Origin: Sphingobium algorifonticola | GTDB lineage: Bacteria; Pseudomonadota; Alphaproteobacteria; Sphingomonadales; Sphingomonadaceae | NCBI RefSeq assembly: GCF_004005485.1 | Contig: NZ_RZUL01000003.1 | Span: 248,001-312,000, forward strand | Reading direction: 5' to 3' | DNA length: 64,000 nucleotides | In this document: positions 34,397-43,059 of the stretch, one piece after another | How the letters are laid out: every line of letters begins with the position of its first letter | How positions within the stretch are numbered: position 1 is the first letter of the stretch | Notes under the pieces: model-generated | The model's input: only the letters and a program-made list of their open reading frames with translations | Told to the model about the DNA's origin: nothing | The model's database searches: none | Program-made: the position numbers and the translations under genes

Positions 34397-36749
34397 GGGC
34401 GCTCTCGCGCGGTAGGTCGATCGTCACCAGCGTCCCCTGCCCCGGTTCGGACACCAAGGTCAGGGTGCCGCCGTGGGCATCCACAAGCTGGCGGGCGAGC
34501 GGAAGACCCAGGCCGAGTGCCTCGCCGCGCTGCGCCTGGTCGGCACGGCTGAACCGATCGAATATCCGTCCCTGATCGGCCGGTTCGATCCCCGGCCCAT
34601 TGTCCGACACGATGAGGCGCGCCGTGCGCATCTGCCCGTCGCCATAGAGCAACACCCGGCTGCCCGGCTTGCTGTAGCGCACGGCGTTGTCCAGCAGCCG
34701 ATCCAGTGCTTGCCCCAGTCGCCGGGCGTCGCCTGTGATGCGACCCAACGACGGTTTGAGGTCGATGACGAAATCCAGCGCCTTGGATTGTGCCATGTCG
34801 GCTACGCGCGCGGCACATTCCTTCGCGAGACTTTCAAGATCAACGGACCGCCGGTCCAGCGGCAGCGCCCCGGCCTCGCCCTGGGTCAGGTCGAGCACAT
34901 TGTCGATCAGCACTGCCAGCCGCCCGGTGCTCTGCATGATCGCATCGACATAATCGCGCGCCGCATCGGGAAGCTCGCCCGCAAAGCCTGCCTGCATCAT
35001 TTCGGCAAAGCCCGATATCGACGTGAGCGGCGTGCGCAGTTCATAGCTCATGTTGGTGAGAAACGCATTTTTGAGCTTGTCGGTCTCCACCAGCGCCTCG
35101 TTCCGGTCACGCAGTACCTGTTCCATCCGGCGGCTGTCGGTCACATCGAGCATCGTGAACAGCGCATTGCCATCTGGCAAGGGGATCGCTGCGAAATCAA
35201 ACGCCCGCCCGTCCGAGAAGGCGACACGGCCGTTCCGCTGCTTGCGCTCCACGGTCGCGGCGCGAACCAGCTCGCGGACCAGGCTGGCCTGCTGCGGCTT
35301 GGCGAGCGACTTGGCAACCTTCTGCATCAGTTCGTCGATGCGCGGATGTGACGCCAGCAGGGTTTCATCCACGCCCCATATCTGGCGGAAGCGACTGTTC
35401 CACAAGTGCAGCCGCCCGTCCGACGCAAACACGCCGATCGCCTCGAACAGATTGTCAAACGTCGCGGTGCGGACCCGCAACAGCGTATCGCGCGCGCTCG
35501 ACAACTGCACCTGCTCAGTCCGGTCTTCGAAAATCAGCAGAAGGCCGCCATCGGGCAGCGGCTGGGCAAAGACGCGCAGATGGGTGCCATCGGCCAGCAG
35601 CCAGTTTTCCTCCTTCGCGTCTGGCGAGAGGAACCAGTCGCGCCGCTCGCTCCGCCAGGCAGGAAAATCCCGATGCTCCGGGATACGCCCGGCTTCGCGC
35701 ATCCGATCGAGAACCCGCTCGAACGCCGGTGCTTCAGCGAGATGCTCGGGCTGCAGCGCGAACAGGCTGCTGAACGGCTGGTTCCAGAATTGAAGCGAAC
35801 GATCGGCGGCAAACTGCGCGACACCGGCAGACAGGCGGTCGAGCAGGTCGTGCTGCGCCGTCTCGAACCGGCGATGCTCGGCGCGCGCCTGCTCCAGCTC
35901 GTGCATGTCGATGGCGAAGCCCGCAATGCCCGCTTCGCCCAATGGCACATCGACGACGCGCATCACTCGGCGCGCCCCGTCGATCGTCGCGGGGACCAGC
36001 CGGGCAAGCGGTGTTCCGTTCTCGGCGGCTTCGGCTGCGGCGGCCATCGGGCTTTTCCCGTCCATCGCCTCGACCAGTTCGATCCCTTCGCCGATCACCT
36101 GCTGCGCCGACCGGGCATCGACGGCGGTAACATAGGCGCTGTTCACTAGAGCAAGGCGCAAGTCCGGCGTGCGATGCCACATCGGCAACGGTGCGGCCTC
36201 GATCAGGCCCGAAAGCGATTCGAGTGCCGCGCGCAACTGTGCCCGTTCGGCTTGCAAGGCGAGGATTTCCGTCTGCGCATCGGTCGCGTCGAATATCCAG
36301 AGCATAACGCTGCCCGGCCCGCCCATGCTCGGCCCTGCGGGCGCCCCGCGCACGAGCAGCGAACGTTCCGACCCGACTGCGCTGACGGCACGCGCAAAGC
36401 TCTTGCCTGCGCGCTGGGCAGCCGCAATATCCGTCGCGAGCGATGCTGCATCCTGCGGGCGCAAGCCACCGTCTACGGCTGTCAGTTCTGACGCGAAGGC
36501 GGGGACTCGGTCCCTGCCTAGCCAGTTCGCCAGCCGCTCCGGCGTCTCGACACGACCGTCGGCGGCGATCATCACGGGTAATGCCGGGGCAGACTGCAAC
36601 AACGTGGCAAGCCGGTCGGCCTGCGCGCGGGCGTGCGCCCCTTCGCGTCGCATCCGCAAACCGCTGTGCACAGCCCATACGCCTGCCGCCAGCCACAGGG
36701 CCAGGATGACGCCGACCAGCATCATTGCCACCGGCGACAGCGTCAGCAT
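34386..36749 (-). CDS. divL: DivL-like PAS sensor kinase with Tyr replacing the phospho-acceptor His
   Basis: A 787-residue membrane-anchored kinase homologue. One N-terminal membrane segment covers residues 8-28. Three or more PAS-like regions follow (about 180-290, 305-420, 430-540). The dimerisation helix reads FLTNMSYELRTPLTS, so Tyr569 stands where histidine kinases have the phosphorylated His. The ATPase domain is intact: N-box DNAVRYS (687-693), G1 DNGPGIE, G2 GLGLPLAR. Tyr in the H-box is the hallmark of Caulobacter DivL, which controls the CckA-CtrA cell-cycle pathway. The length and the tsaE neighbour also fit. It heads a seven-gene operon. Identification as an orthologue is inference. 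Confidence 0.85.
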   Translation of the reverse strand: MLTLSPVAMMLVGVILALWLAAGVWAVHSGLRMRREGAHARAQADRLATLLQSAPALPVMIAADGRVETPERLANWLGRDRVPAFASELTAVDGGLRPQDAASLATDIAAAQRAGKSFARAVSAVGSERSLLVRGAPAGPSMGGPGSVMLWIFDATDAQTEILALQAERAQLRAALESLSGLIEAAPLPMWHRTPDLRLALVNSAYVTAVDARSAQQVIGEGIELVEAMDGKSPMAAAAEAAENGTPLARLVPATIDGARRVMRVVDVPLGEAGIAGFAIDMHELEQARAEHRRFETAQHDLLDRLSAGVAQFAADRSLQFWNQPFSSLFALQPEHLAEAPAFERVLDRMREAGRIPEHRDFPAWRSERRDWFLSPDAKEENWLLADGTHLRVFAQPLPDGGLLLIFEDRTEQVQLSSARDTLLRVRTATFDNLFEAIGVFASDGRLHLWNSRFRQIWGVDETLLASHPRIDELMQKVAKSLAKPQQASLVRELVRAATVERKQRNGRVAFSDGRAFDFAAIPLPDGNALFTMLDVTDSRRMEQVLRDRNEALVETDKLKNAFLTNMSYELRTPLTSISGFAEMMQAGFAGELPDAARDYVDAIMQSTGRLAVLIDNVLDLTQGEAGALPLDRRSVDLESLAKECAARVADMAQSKALDFVIDLKPSLGRITGDARRLGQALDRLLDNAVRYSKPGSRVLLYGDGQMRTARLIVSDNGPGIEPADQGRIFDRFSRADQAQRGEALGLGLPLARQLVDAHGGTLTLVSEPGQGTLVTIDLPRESALAN

Positions 36750-36860
36750 ATCCGCCCGAACCTGTCCTGCCCCATCGTCCCGATCATGCCTCTCGCCTAT
36801 CGCAAAGCGGCGGCTGCGGGAAGCCGTTGATACAGTCTGAGTTGAATTACGAAGCCAAAA

Positions 36861-36890
36861 GACAAAAGGGCGTCAGTTGCCTGACGCCCT
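36861..36890 (-). terminator. Rho-independent terminator of ahcY
   Basis: AGGGCGTCAG and CTGACGCCCT form a perfect ten-pair stem around a four-base loop. Read on the minus strand it is followed by TTTTGTC. It starts 25 bases after the ahcY stop and separates ahcY from the divL operon. Confidence 0.85.
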
Positions 36891-36915
36891 CTCACCTGTG
36901 GCAATCCACTATCGA

Positions 36916-38328
36916 TCAGTAGCGATAATGATCCGGCTTGAACGGGCCCTCGGGCGATACGCCGATATAGTCCGCCTGCTGCTTGGTCAGCTTGGTCAGC
37001 TTGACGCCCAGCTTTTCGAGATGCAGCGCCGCCACCTTCTCGTCGAGATGCTTGGGCAGCACATAGACGTCGTTCTTGTAGGCCGAACGGTTGGTCCACA
37101 ATTCAATCTGCGCCAGTACCTGATTGGTGAAGCTGGTCGACATGACGAAGCTGGGATGGCCGGTCGCGTTGCCCAGATTGACCAGACGGCCCTTGGAAAG
37201 GACGATCAGCTTCTTGCCATCGGGAAACTCGACTTCGTCGACCTGCGGCTTGATCTCGCTCCACTTCATGTTGCTGAGCGCCCCGATCTGAATCTCACTG
37301 TCGAAATGGCCGATGTTGCACACGATCGCCATATTCTTCATCTCGCGCATATGGTCGAGCGTGATCACGTCGGCGTTGCCGGTGGCGGTGCAGAAGATGT
37401 CGGCACGCTTCACCGCGTCCTCCATCGTCACGACTTCGAACCCTTCCATCGCCGCCTGAAGCGCACAGATCGGATCGACTTCGGTCACCAGCACGCGCGC
37501 GCCGCCGTTGCGCAGCGATTGGGCCGAACCCTTGCCGACGTCGCCGAAGCCCGCGACACAGGCAACCTTGCCAGCCAGCATCACGTCGGTGGCGCGGCGG
37601 ATGGCATCGACCAACGATTCCTTGCAGCCGTACAGATTGTCGAACTTGCTCTTCGTCACGCTGTCGTTGACGTTGATCGCGGGAAACGGCAGCTTGCCCT
37701 TCTTCGACAATTCATACAGGCGATGGACGCCGGTGGTCGTCTCTTCCGAAACGCCCTGGATCGCCTGCACAGTCTTGGTCAGGAAGCCCGGCTTTTCGGC
37801 GAGCACGCGCTTCAGCGTCGCACAGAAGATTTCCTCTTCCTCGTTGGACGGCGTGAACAGTGCCTCACCCGCTTCGACCCGTGCACCCCACAGGGCGAAC
37901 ATCGTAGCGTCGCCGCCATCATCGAGAATGAGGTTGCAGGTTTCGCCATTGCCCCAATCGAAGATACGTTCGACATAATCCCAATATTCTTCAAGGCTTT
38001 CGCCCTTCACCGCAAATACCGGAACGCCCGATGCGGCGATCGCGGCCGCGGCGTGGTCCTGCGTCGAATAGATGTTGCACGTCGCCCAGCGCACCTGCGC
38101 GCCCAGAGCGGTCAGCGTCTCGATCAGCACCGCAGTCTGGATCGTCATATGCAGCGATCCGGTGATACGCGCGCCCTTAAGCGGCTGTGCCGCACCGAAC
38201 TCCGCGCGCAACGCCATCAGGCCGGGCATTTCGGTTTCGGCAATATCCATTTCCTTGCGGCCGAAATCGGCAAGCGCAATATCCTTGATGACATAGTCGG
38301 CCGTATCGATGGCGGGGGCTGTAGCCAC
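36916..38328 (-). CDS. ahcY: Adenosylhomocysteinase (S-adenosylhomocysteine hydrolase)
   Basis: Hydrolyses S-adenosylhomocysteine to adenosine and homocysteine in the activated methyl cycle, using tightly bound NAD. The product is 470 residues. The NAD site is [15 protein letters not shown], with TSTQ-like [24 protein letters not shown] and the C-terminal KPDHYRY signature. The start is the GTG at 38328, because AGGAG lies 8 bases upstream and homologues start here; an ATG-like extension to 38400 has no ribosome site. A palindrome lies about 100 bases upstream of the start and a strong terminator follows. Confidence 0.96.
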   Translation of the reverse strand: MATAPAIDTADYVIKDIALADFGRKEMDIAETEMPGLMALRAEFGAAQPLKGARITGSLHMTIQTAVLIETLTALGAQVRWATCNIYSTQDHAAAAIAASGVPVFAVKGESLEEYWDYVERIFDWGNGETCNLILDDGGDATMFALWGARVEAGEALFTPSNEEEEIFCATLKRVLAEKPGFLTKTVQAIQGVSEETTTGVHRLYELSKKGKLPFPAINVNDSVTKSKFDNLYGCKESLVDAIRRATDVMLAGKVACVAGFGDVGKGSAQSLRNGGARVLVTEVDPICALQAAMEGFEVVTMEDAVKRADIFCTATGNADVITLDHMREMKNMAIVCNIGHFDSEIQIGALSNMKWSEIKPQVDEVEFPDGKKLIVLSKGRLVNLGNATGHPSFVMSTSFTNQVLAQIELWTNRSAYKNDVYVLPKHLDEKVAALHLEKLGVKLTKLTKQQADYIGVSPEGPFKPDHYRY

Positions 38329-38425
38329 GGGGCAATCTCCTGATGGTTGACGCGGCTGTTCACTGATCGGCGAACGCGCGGCGATGGGGCCTCCTACCAA
38401 TCGCTTGTCCCCGAATCAAGGCGAC

Positions 38426-38441
38426 ATAAAGATTTCTTTAT
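38426..38441. promoter_or_regulatory. Palindromic operator candidate upstream of ahcY
   Basis: ATAAAGA-TT-TCTTTAT is a perfect 7+7 inverted repeat, standing out as AT-rich in GC-rich DNA. It is between ahcY and yqgE, about 98 bases upstream of the ahcY start and 20 bases after the yqgE stop. It is likely the binding site of a dimeric regulator of the methionine/SAH cycle, for example an ArsR-type SahR; that assignment is inference. Confidence 0.6.
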
Positions 38442-38460
38442 ATCGGTAATTCAGGCGTGC

Positions 38461-39024
38461 CTATGCCTGGCCGGGCGCACTGGTGAGCATCGCGGCGTCG
38501 ATACCGCTCGCCGCGAAGGCGCGCGACCATCGGCTGCGGGTCGGCGTTTCGAACAGCAATTGCGAACTCGCAGGCGCCAAAAACCAGCCATGGCGCGTCA
38601 TTTCGCTTTCAAGCTGCCCCGCACCCCATCCGGCATAGCCCAAGGCGACGAGATAGCGGCTGGGTCCCCGTCCTTCGGCGATCGCCTTCAATATGTCGAG
38701 CGAGCCGGAAAGGCCCCAAAGCCGGTCCACCTGCACCATGTCCTGCCCGCCCCAGTCGAGCGAATGCAGCACGAATCCCCGCTGCGGTTCCACCGGGCCA
38801 CCGCACAGCACCGGCGTGTCGGGAACGGCGCTGCCGTCGAGATCGAAGTTTGCAAGAAGCGCCCGCAACCCCAGGCCGCCCATTTCCGTGCTGATATCGA
38901 TACCCATCGCGCCGTCGACATCGTGCACGCACAGTGCGATGACGGCATGGTCGAAATTGGGATCGCCCATGCCGGGCATCGCCAGCAGCAGATTGCCGAC
39001 ATAAAAAGGCGGAAGGTCCATCAT
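38461..39024 (-). CDS. YqgE/AlgH family protein
   Basis: A 187-residue protein with the YqgE fold: PPFYVGNLLLAMPGMGDPNFDHAVIALC at the N-terminus, GGPVEPQRGFVLHS in the middle and LGYAGWGAGQLESEM near the C-terminus are diagnostic. The family is broadly conserved but its biochemical role is unsettled, despite the AlgH name from alginate regulation. The second Met codon (39021) is an equally good start. It is upstream of ahcY on the same strand but separated by a probable operator and promoter. Confidence 0.92.
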   Translation of the reverse strand: MMDLPPFYVGNLLLAMPGMGDPNFDHAVIALCVHDVDGAMGIDISTEMGGLGLRALLANFDLDGSAVPDTPVLCGGPVEPQRGFVLHSLDWGGQDMVQVDRLWGLSGSLDILKAIAEGRGPSRYLVALGYAGWGAGQLESEMTRHGWFLAPASSQLLFETPTRSRWSRAFAASGIDAAMLTSAPGQA

Positions 39025-39160
39025 TGGCTTATAGGACTTTGGCGAGACAGCGCCAACCGCCTTGCCAAATTATGCCGCCGGCGCGGGTTGACGAACGGCA
39101 TCGTGCGCACGACTTCCCGGTCGCGCCCCTCCCTTCCACCACGCAACAGGAGATACCTGC

Positions 39161-39643
39161 ATGACCATAGCCAAAGGCGACACCCTGCCCGAAACCACAT
39201 TTGTTACGATGACCGAAAACGGTCCCGAAGCGGTCGAAAGCAAAAGCTATTTCGCGGGCAAGAAGATTGCGCTGTTTTCCGTTCCTGGCGCCTTCACCCC
39301 GACCTGCTCGGCCAAGCATCTGCCGGGCTTCATCGAGAAGGCGGCCGAATTGAAGGCAAAGGGCGTCGACGAAATCGCCTGTACGGCGGTCAACGATCCG
39401 TTCGTCATGGGGGCATGGGGGAAATCCGCGGGCGCGGACGGCACCGTCACCATGCTGGCCGACGGCAACGGCGCGTTTGCCAAGGCTGTCGGCCTGGAGA
39501 TGGACGGCAGCAAGTTCGGGCTAGGCACGCGCGGCCAGCGTTTTTCGATGATCGTCAACGACGGCGTGGTCGAGGAACTGAATGTCGAGGCACCCGGTGA
39601 TTTCAAGGTGTCGAGCGCCGACCACATGCTCGGCCAGCTCTGA
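39161..39643 (+). CDS. Peroxiredoxin (Prx5 type)
   Basis: A 160-residue thiol peroxidase. The peroxidatic Cys49 is in VPGAFTPTCSAKHLPGF, the Prx5 signature; AVNDPFVMGAW and RGQRFSMIVNDGVVEEL are also typical. Length and motifs match the glutaredoxin/glutathione-dependent Prx5 group. No second resolving cysteine in the usual AhpC place is seen. An AGGAG ribosome site precedes the ATG. Divergent from yqgE. Confidence 0.94.
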   Translation: MTIAKGDTLPETTFVTMTENGPEAVESKSYFAGKKIALFSVPGAFTPTCSAKHLPGFIEKAAELKAKGVDEIACTAVNDPFVMGAWGKSAGADGTVTMLADGNGAFAKAVGLEMDGSKFGLGTRGQRFSMIVNDGVVEELNVEAPGDFKVSSADHMLGQL

Positions 39644-39797
39644 CAAGTCGGGGGCATCCGATCGCTACGGTGCGGGTGCCCCTGTGACCTCTGCTACTCG
39701 GCAAGTCGTGAACCGGCTTGAGGGCTATGTCCGGCATTTACCATTTCAGCCGAAAAGCTGCCTGTCAGCAAACGACCCCTAAGCAGACATTGTCGTT

Positions 39798-40163
39798 CTA
39801 GAGCATCGCCCACCCTACGAGGGCCAACATCACTCCGGCTGCGGCGATCCAGACCACTGCAGACGCGTCTGCGACATATACCCAACGCCGTGATTGCGAC
39901 AGCAACGGGCTAGCCTTCTCAATGGCCTTAGGATTTACGCCGGTTTGGTCTGTCAAAACCTGAGCGAAGCGCGGCCACAGGTCTTCCCCACAATTGTCGG
40001 AAGGCAGCGCTTGGCAGAGCGATGCGAACACGTCGCCAGCAGTGTGCCATTGTGCCGCGTGGGACTTATCAAGCTTGACCCCAAAGGCGTGTTCAACTTC
40101 GCCGATGGCAACGATCTCGTCACCGTCCCCGCCAAGTCCGACGCTGGTAGGCGAAGTGCTCAT
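39798..40163 (-). CDS. Hypothetical ACP-like protein with C-terminal membrane anchor
   Basis: A 121-residue protein of no secure family. Residues about 8-85 look like a small helical acyl-carrier-protein-like or DUF1493-like domain (IGEVEHAFGVKLDK, TAGDVFASLCQAL, DLWPRFAQVLTDQTG). The C-terminus is one hydrophobic segment (ASAVVWIAAAGVMLALVGW), a tail-anchor arrangement. No phosphopantetheine-type DS(L/I) site is obvious. The start at 40163 is the best guess, with no clear ribosome site. GC content is lower than in neighbouring genes, and the gene is flanked by 154 and 213 bases with no gene seen, so it may be an acquired gene. Confidence 0.6.
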   Translation of the reverse strand: MSTSPTSVGLGGDGDEIVAIGEVEHAFGVKLDKSHAAQWHTAGDVFASLCQALPSDNCGEDLWPRFAQVLTDQTGVNPKAIEKASPLLSQSRRWVYVADASAVVWIAAAGVMLALVGWAML

Positions 40164-40376
40164 GAGCACACCATAAGGCGATCCGCCGGGGCCGCAATGG
40201 CAAAAAACCACCGACTTTGGGTCACTCAGGCACCGTTTTGGACCGGCCCATAATCTGCCACGCATAGCTGCTCTGGATTGCCGCAGTCGCGGACTCGGCT
40301 CGCAGATCTCCGCTAATCAATTGGAATAATGATACCGAAACCAATTCAGCGTAACAATTTCCTGCCTGCACCTGGT

Positions 40377-41465
40377 CTAGAACGCCGTCAACGCATCCAT
40401 AGCGAGATTCTGCAAAGGCACCAGATGGTGCAGGGGATGGATGATCCGCTGCGACGCCATCCACAGCCGACCGTGGGGCATCAGCCGGGGTGACGGCGTT
40501 TCACCGAACAGATGGTTGGAAAGAAACTGTTCCCCCAGACGCAGGGCGGTACGGACGGGACTGTGCGGCAATGTCTCCACATGGCGCCAGGGCGGCGGCA
40601 CGACCGGCGGACACGCAATGTAGGTGCCAGTCGTGATATCCTTTCGCCCGGCGAGCAGCGCGCACAGCCTGTCAAACCGGCGGGCCACAATCGGGTTCAC
40701 CGTGCCCTGACGCCGGTTGAGCAGCTCGAAACTGTGCGAAACGAGCGAGAAGCTCGCTTGGTTCGACGCCACCGCATGTTCGATTGCCGCCGCCATTTCC
40801 CAGGCGGACAGCGCGGTTAACTGAACATGACGGCGGCCCTCGCCCCAACCCGTTATCGCGCCGACGGGCACTTCGATCACGCCACAATGATCGACAGGTG
40901 CCAGCACGTCAGCCGACAATGTAATGCGGCACGCCGAACGGGCGATGCCGGGGCAGAAACTGCTGTCATAGCGGATGCCGAGGCGCGCCAGCGCGCGCAG
41001 CGTATCGTCGTTCGCGCCATAATTGCCAGCGCGAAAAGCAATCGGGGCGGGTGCGCCTGCATCCGTCAGCAGGTCGCGTGCCACCCCGATGATCCGAAAC
41101 TGATCCGCCAGGCTGAAATCGCCGATATTCCTGCCGGTCCGGCCATCGACCGGTGACCGCTCCGCAAAGGCAAGCCATTCGCTGTGGACATGCAATTGCA
41201 CATCATGCCCATGGTCCAGGATCGGATGCACGATGCGCTTGACGATATCGGGGCCAACCACAAGCCCAGGTAAGGGATCGACAAAGAAAACAGCCTTGAG
41301 ACCATGCGCGTCGAGCCGACGCATCTGGTGGACGATCCCGACGTCACCCGTCGCCGTACGCCCCAGAATCGCCCGATCAAAGTTTTCGGACAGGCCCTCA
41401 CGGCCATGATGCGCGAAATGGCTGGCCGAAAGCTCGGTATCGACAGTGATATAGACGCGCGTCAT
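40377..41465 (-). CDS. Polysaccharide deacetylase-family protein
   Basis: A 362-residue protein of the NodB-homology (carbohydrate esterase 4) superfamily. The N-terminus ITVDTELSAS holds the catalytic/metal Asp region, and the metal-binding His pair is in HDVQLHVHSEWL. RAGNYGANDDTLRALA and FSLVSHSFELL match later strands. It resembles polysaccharide deacetylases that act on surface glycans rather than the exosortase-associated type at 55.5 kb. No signal peptide is seen, so its location is uncertain. It stands alone, divergent from amn. Confidence 0.85.
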   Translation of the reverse strand: MTRVYITVDTELSASHFAHHGREGLSENFDRAILGRTATGDVGIVHQMRRLDAHGLKAVFFVDPLPGLVVGPDIVKRIVHPILDHGHDVQLHVHSEWLAFAERSPVDGRTGRNIGDFSLADQFRIIGVARDLLTDAGAPAPIAFRAGNYGANDDTLRALARLGIRYDSSFCPGIARSACRITLSADVLAPVDHCGVIEVPVGAITGWGEGRRHVQLTALSAWEMAAAIEHAVASNQASFSLVSHSFELLNRRQGTVNPIVARRFDRLCALLAGRKDITTGTYIACPPVVPPPWRHVETLPHSPVRTALRLGEQFLSNHLFGETPSPRLMPHGRLWMASQRIIHPLHHLVPLQNLAMDALTAF

Positions 41466-41565
41466 TCCGCGGACTTAGCCAATCAAGTTTAACCGACCGT
41501 TGCGCGCCCGGCGTAATTCCGTCTCGCAAATTGCACGAGGCCCGCTTTCGGGTTAACAGGCGTCG

Positions 41566-43050
41566 ATGACAGGCATAATCGGTTCATCCCATCCTTCACC
41601 GCCAGGCATCGGCGCCGCCATCGTGGCCCAGCTGGACGATATCTATCAGCAATCGATCCATGCCTTGCGGCAGGCGATGCAGGATTATGCCCGCGACGGA
41701 CAGGTGCCGGGTCCGCAGGCAAAAGTCGACCGTCGGTTCTGCTATCCCCAATTGCGCATCCATTATCGCGGGGAAAGCGATGCGCCACCGCCCGGACGGT
41801 CCTTTGCCCGGCTGTCCCACGCGGGGGACTATGTGACGACGATCACCCGGCCTGCCATGTTCGCCGCCTATCTGGCCGAACAGATTGATCTGCTGGTCGC
41901 CGACTATGGCGTCGAAGTGGAAGTCGGCCGAAGCGCCCAGGAAATCCCTTTTCCCTATGTGCTGGACGGGCTCGACATGAGTGCGCTGGACGGCGTGCCG
42001 CCGACCGAACTGGCGCGGCATTTTCCGGCGACCGAGCTCGCCGAAATCGGGGACGAAATCGCCGACGGTCTGTTCCTTCCGGGGCTTGGCGGAGAACGGC
42101 CGCTCGCGCTGTTTGACGGATTGCGAACCGATTTCTCGCTCGCCCGTCTCAAACATTATACCGGAACGCCTGCCGAGCATGTGCAACACTACATCCTCTT
42201 CACCAACTATCATCGCTATGTGGACGAGTTCGTGGCCTGGGCCTGTGCGGAGCTTAAGAAGCCCGACAGCCGCTATACGGCCTTGTCCGGTGCCGGCGGC
42301 GTCTATGTGACCCCCGAAACCGCGGACCCCGCACGGATGATCGCAGACAGCGCATGGCGACGGCATCAGATGCCCGCCTATCATCTTATTGCGAACGATC
42401 GCAGCGGCATTTCGCTGGTCAACATCGGCGTCGGCCCATCCAATGCCAAGACGATCTGCGATCATCTCGCGGTCGTGCGGCCGGAGGCTTGGCTGATGAT
42501 CGGTCATTGCGGCGGCCTGCGCCCCTCGCAACGGATCGGCGATTATGTGCTCGCGCATGCCTATTTGCGGGACGATCATGTTCTCGACGACGTGCTGCCG
42601 CCGGAAATCCCGGTGCCCGCCATCGCCGAGGTGCAGGTCGCGATGGCGGAAGCGGCCGAGGATGTTCTGGGCGGGGGCAATCCGGATGACTTCAAGCGGC
42701 GGTTGCGAACCGGCACGATCGTCACCACCGACGACCGTAACTGGGAACTGCGCTATTCAAAGTCGGCGCTGCGGTTCAGCCTCTCCCGTGCCGTTGGTAT
42801 TGACATGGAAAGCGCGACGATCGCAGCGCAGGGTTATCGTTTTCGCGTACCCTATGGCACACTGCTCTGCGTGTCCGACAAGCCGATCCATGGCGAATTG
42901 AAACTGCCGGGTCAGGCGAACCGTTTCTATGAGGAAGCGATCGCGGGGCATCTGCGCGTGGGTCTAGAAACCTGCGAGCGGTTGCGGCAGCAAGGGGCCA
43001 GGCTGCACAGCCGCAAGCTGCGCGCCTTCAACGAGCCGCCATTCCGGTAA
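41566..43050 (+). CDS. amn: AMP nucleosidase
   Basis: Splits AMP into adenine and ribose 5-phosphate, regulating the purine nucleotide pool. The product is 494 residues. The N-terminal Amn-specific domain covers about residues 15-170. The phosphorylase-like catalytic domain includes INIGVGPSNAKTICDHLAV-type sequence, MIGHCGGLRPSQRIGDYV and GIDMESATIAAQGYR. The length matches the family (about 480-500). The upstream region 41466-41565 is short and shared with the divergent deacetylase gene. Confidence 0.95.
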   Translation: MTGIIGSSHPSPPGIGAAIVAQLDDIYQQSIHALRQAMQDYARDGQVPGPQAKVDRRFCYPQLRIHYRGESDAPPPGRSFARLSHAGDYVTTITRPAMFAAYLAEQIDLLVADYGVEVEVGRSAQEIPFPYVLDGLDMSALDGVPPTELARHFPATELAEIGDEIADGLFLPGLGGERPLALFDGLRTDFSLARLKHYTGTPAEHVQHYILFTNYHRYVDEFVAWACAELKKPDSRYTALSGAGGVYVTPETADPARMIADSAWRRHQMPAYHLIANDRSGISLVNIGVGPSNAKTICDHLAVVRPEAWLMIGHCGGLRPSQRIGDYVLAHAYLRDDHVLDDVLPPEIPVPAIAEVQVAMAEAAEDVLGGGNPDDFKRRLRTGTIVTTDDRNWELRYSKSALRFSLSRAVGIDMESATIAAQGYRFRVPYGTLLCVSDKPIHGELKLPGQANRFYEEAIAGHLRVGLETCERLRQQGARLHSRKLRAFNEPPFR

Positions 43051-43059
43051 CTCGATCGC

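Noticed and set aside
34386..36749. Ordinary histidine kinase
   Set aside because: The H-box has Tyr569 in place of His, so standard autophosphorylation on His is not possible at that position.
36750..38460. Riboswitch (SAM/SAH type) upstream of ahcY
   Set aside because: No SAH or SAM aptamer core could be recognised in the leader; the palindrome at 38426 better suits a protein operator.
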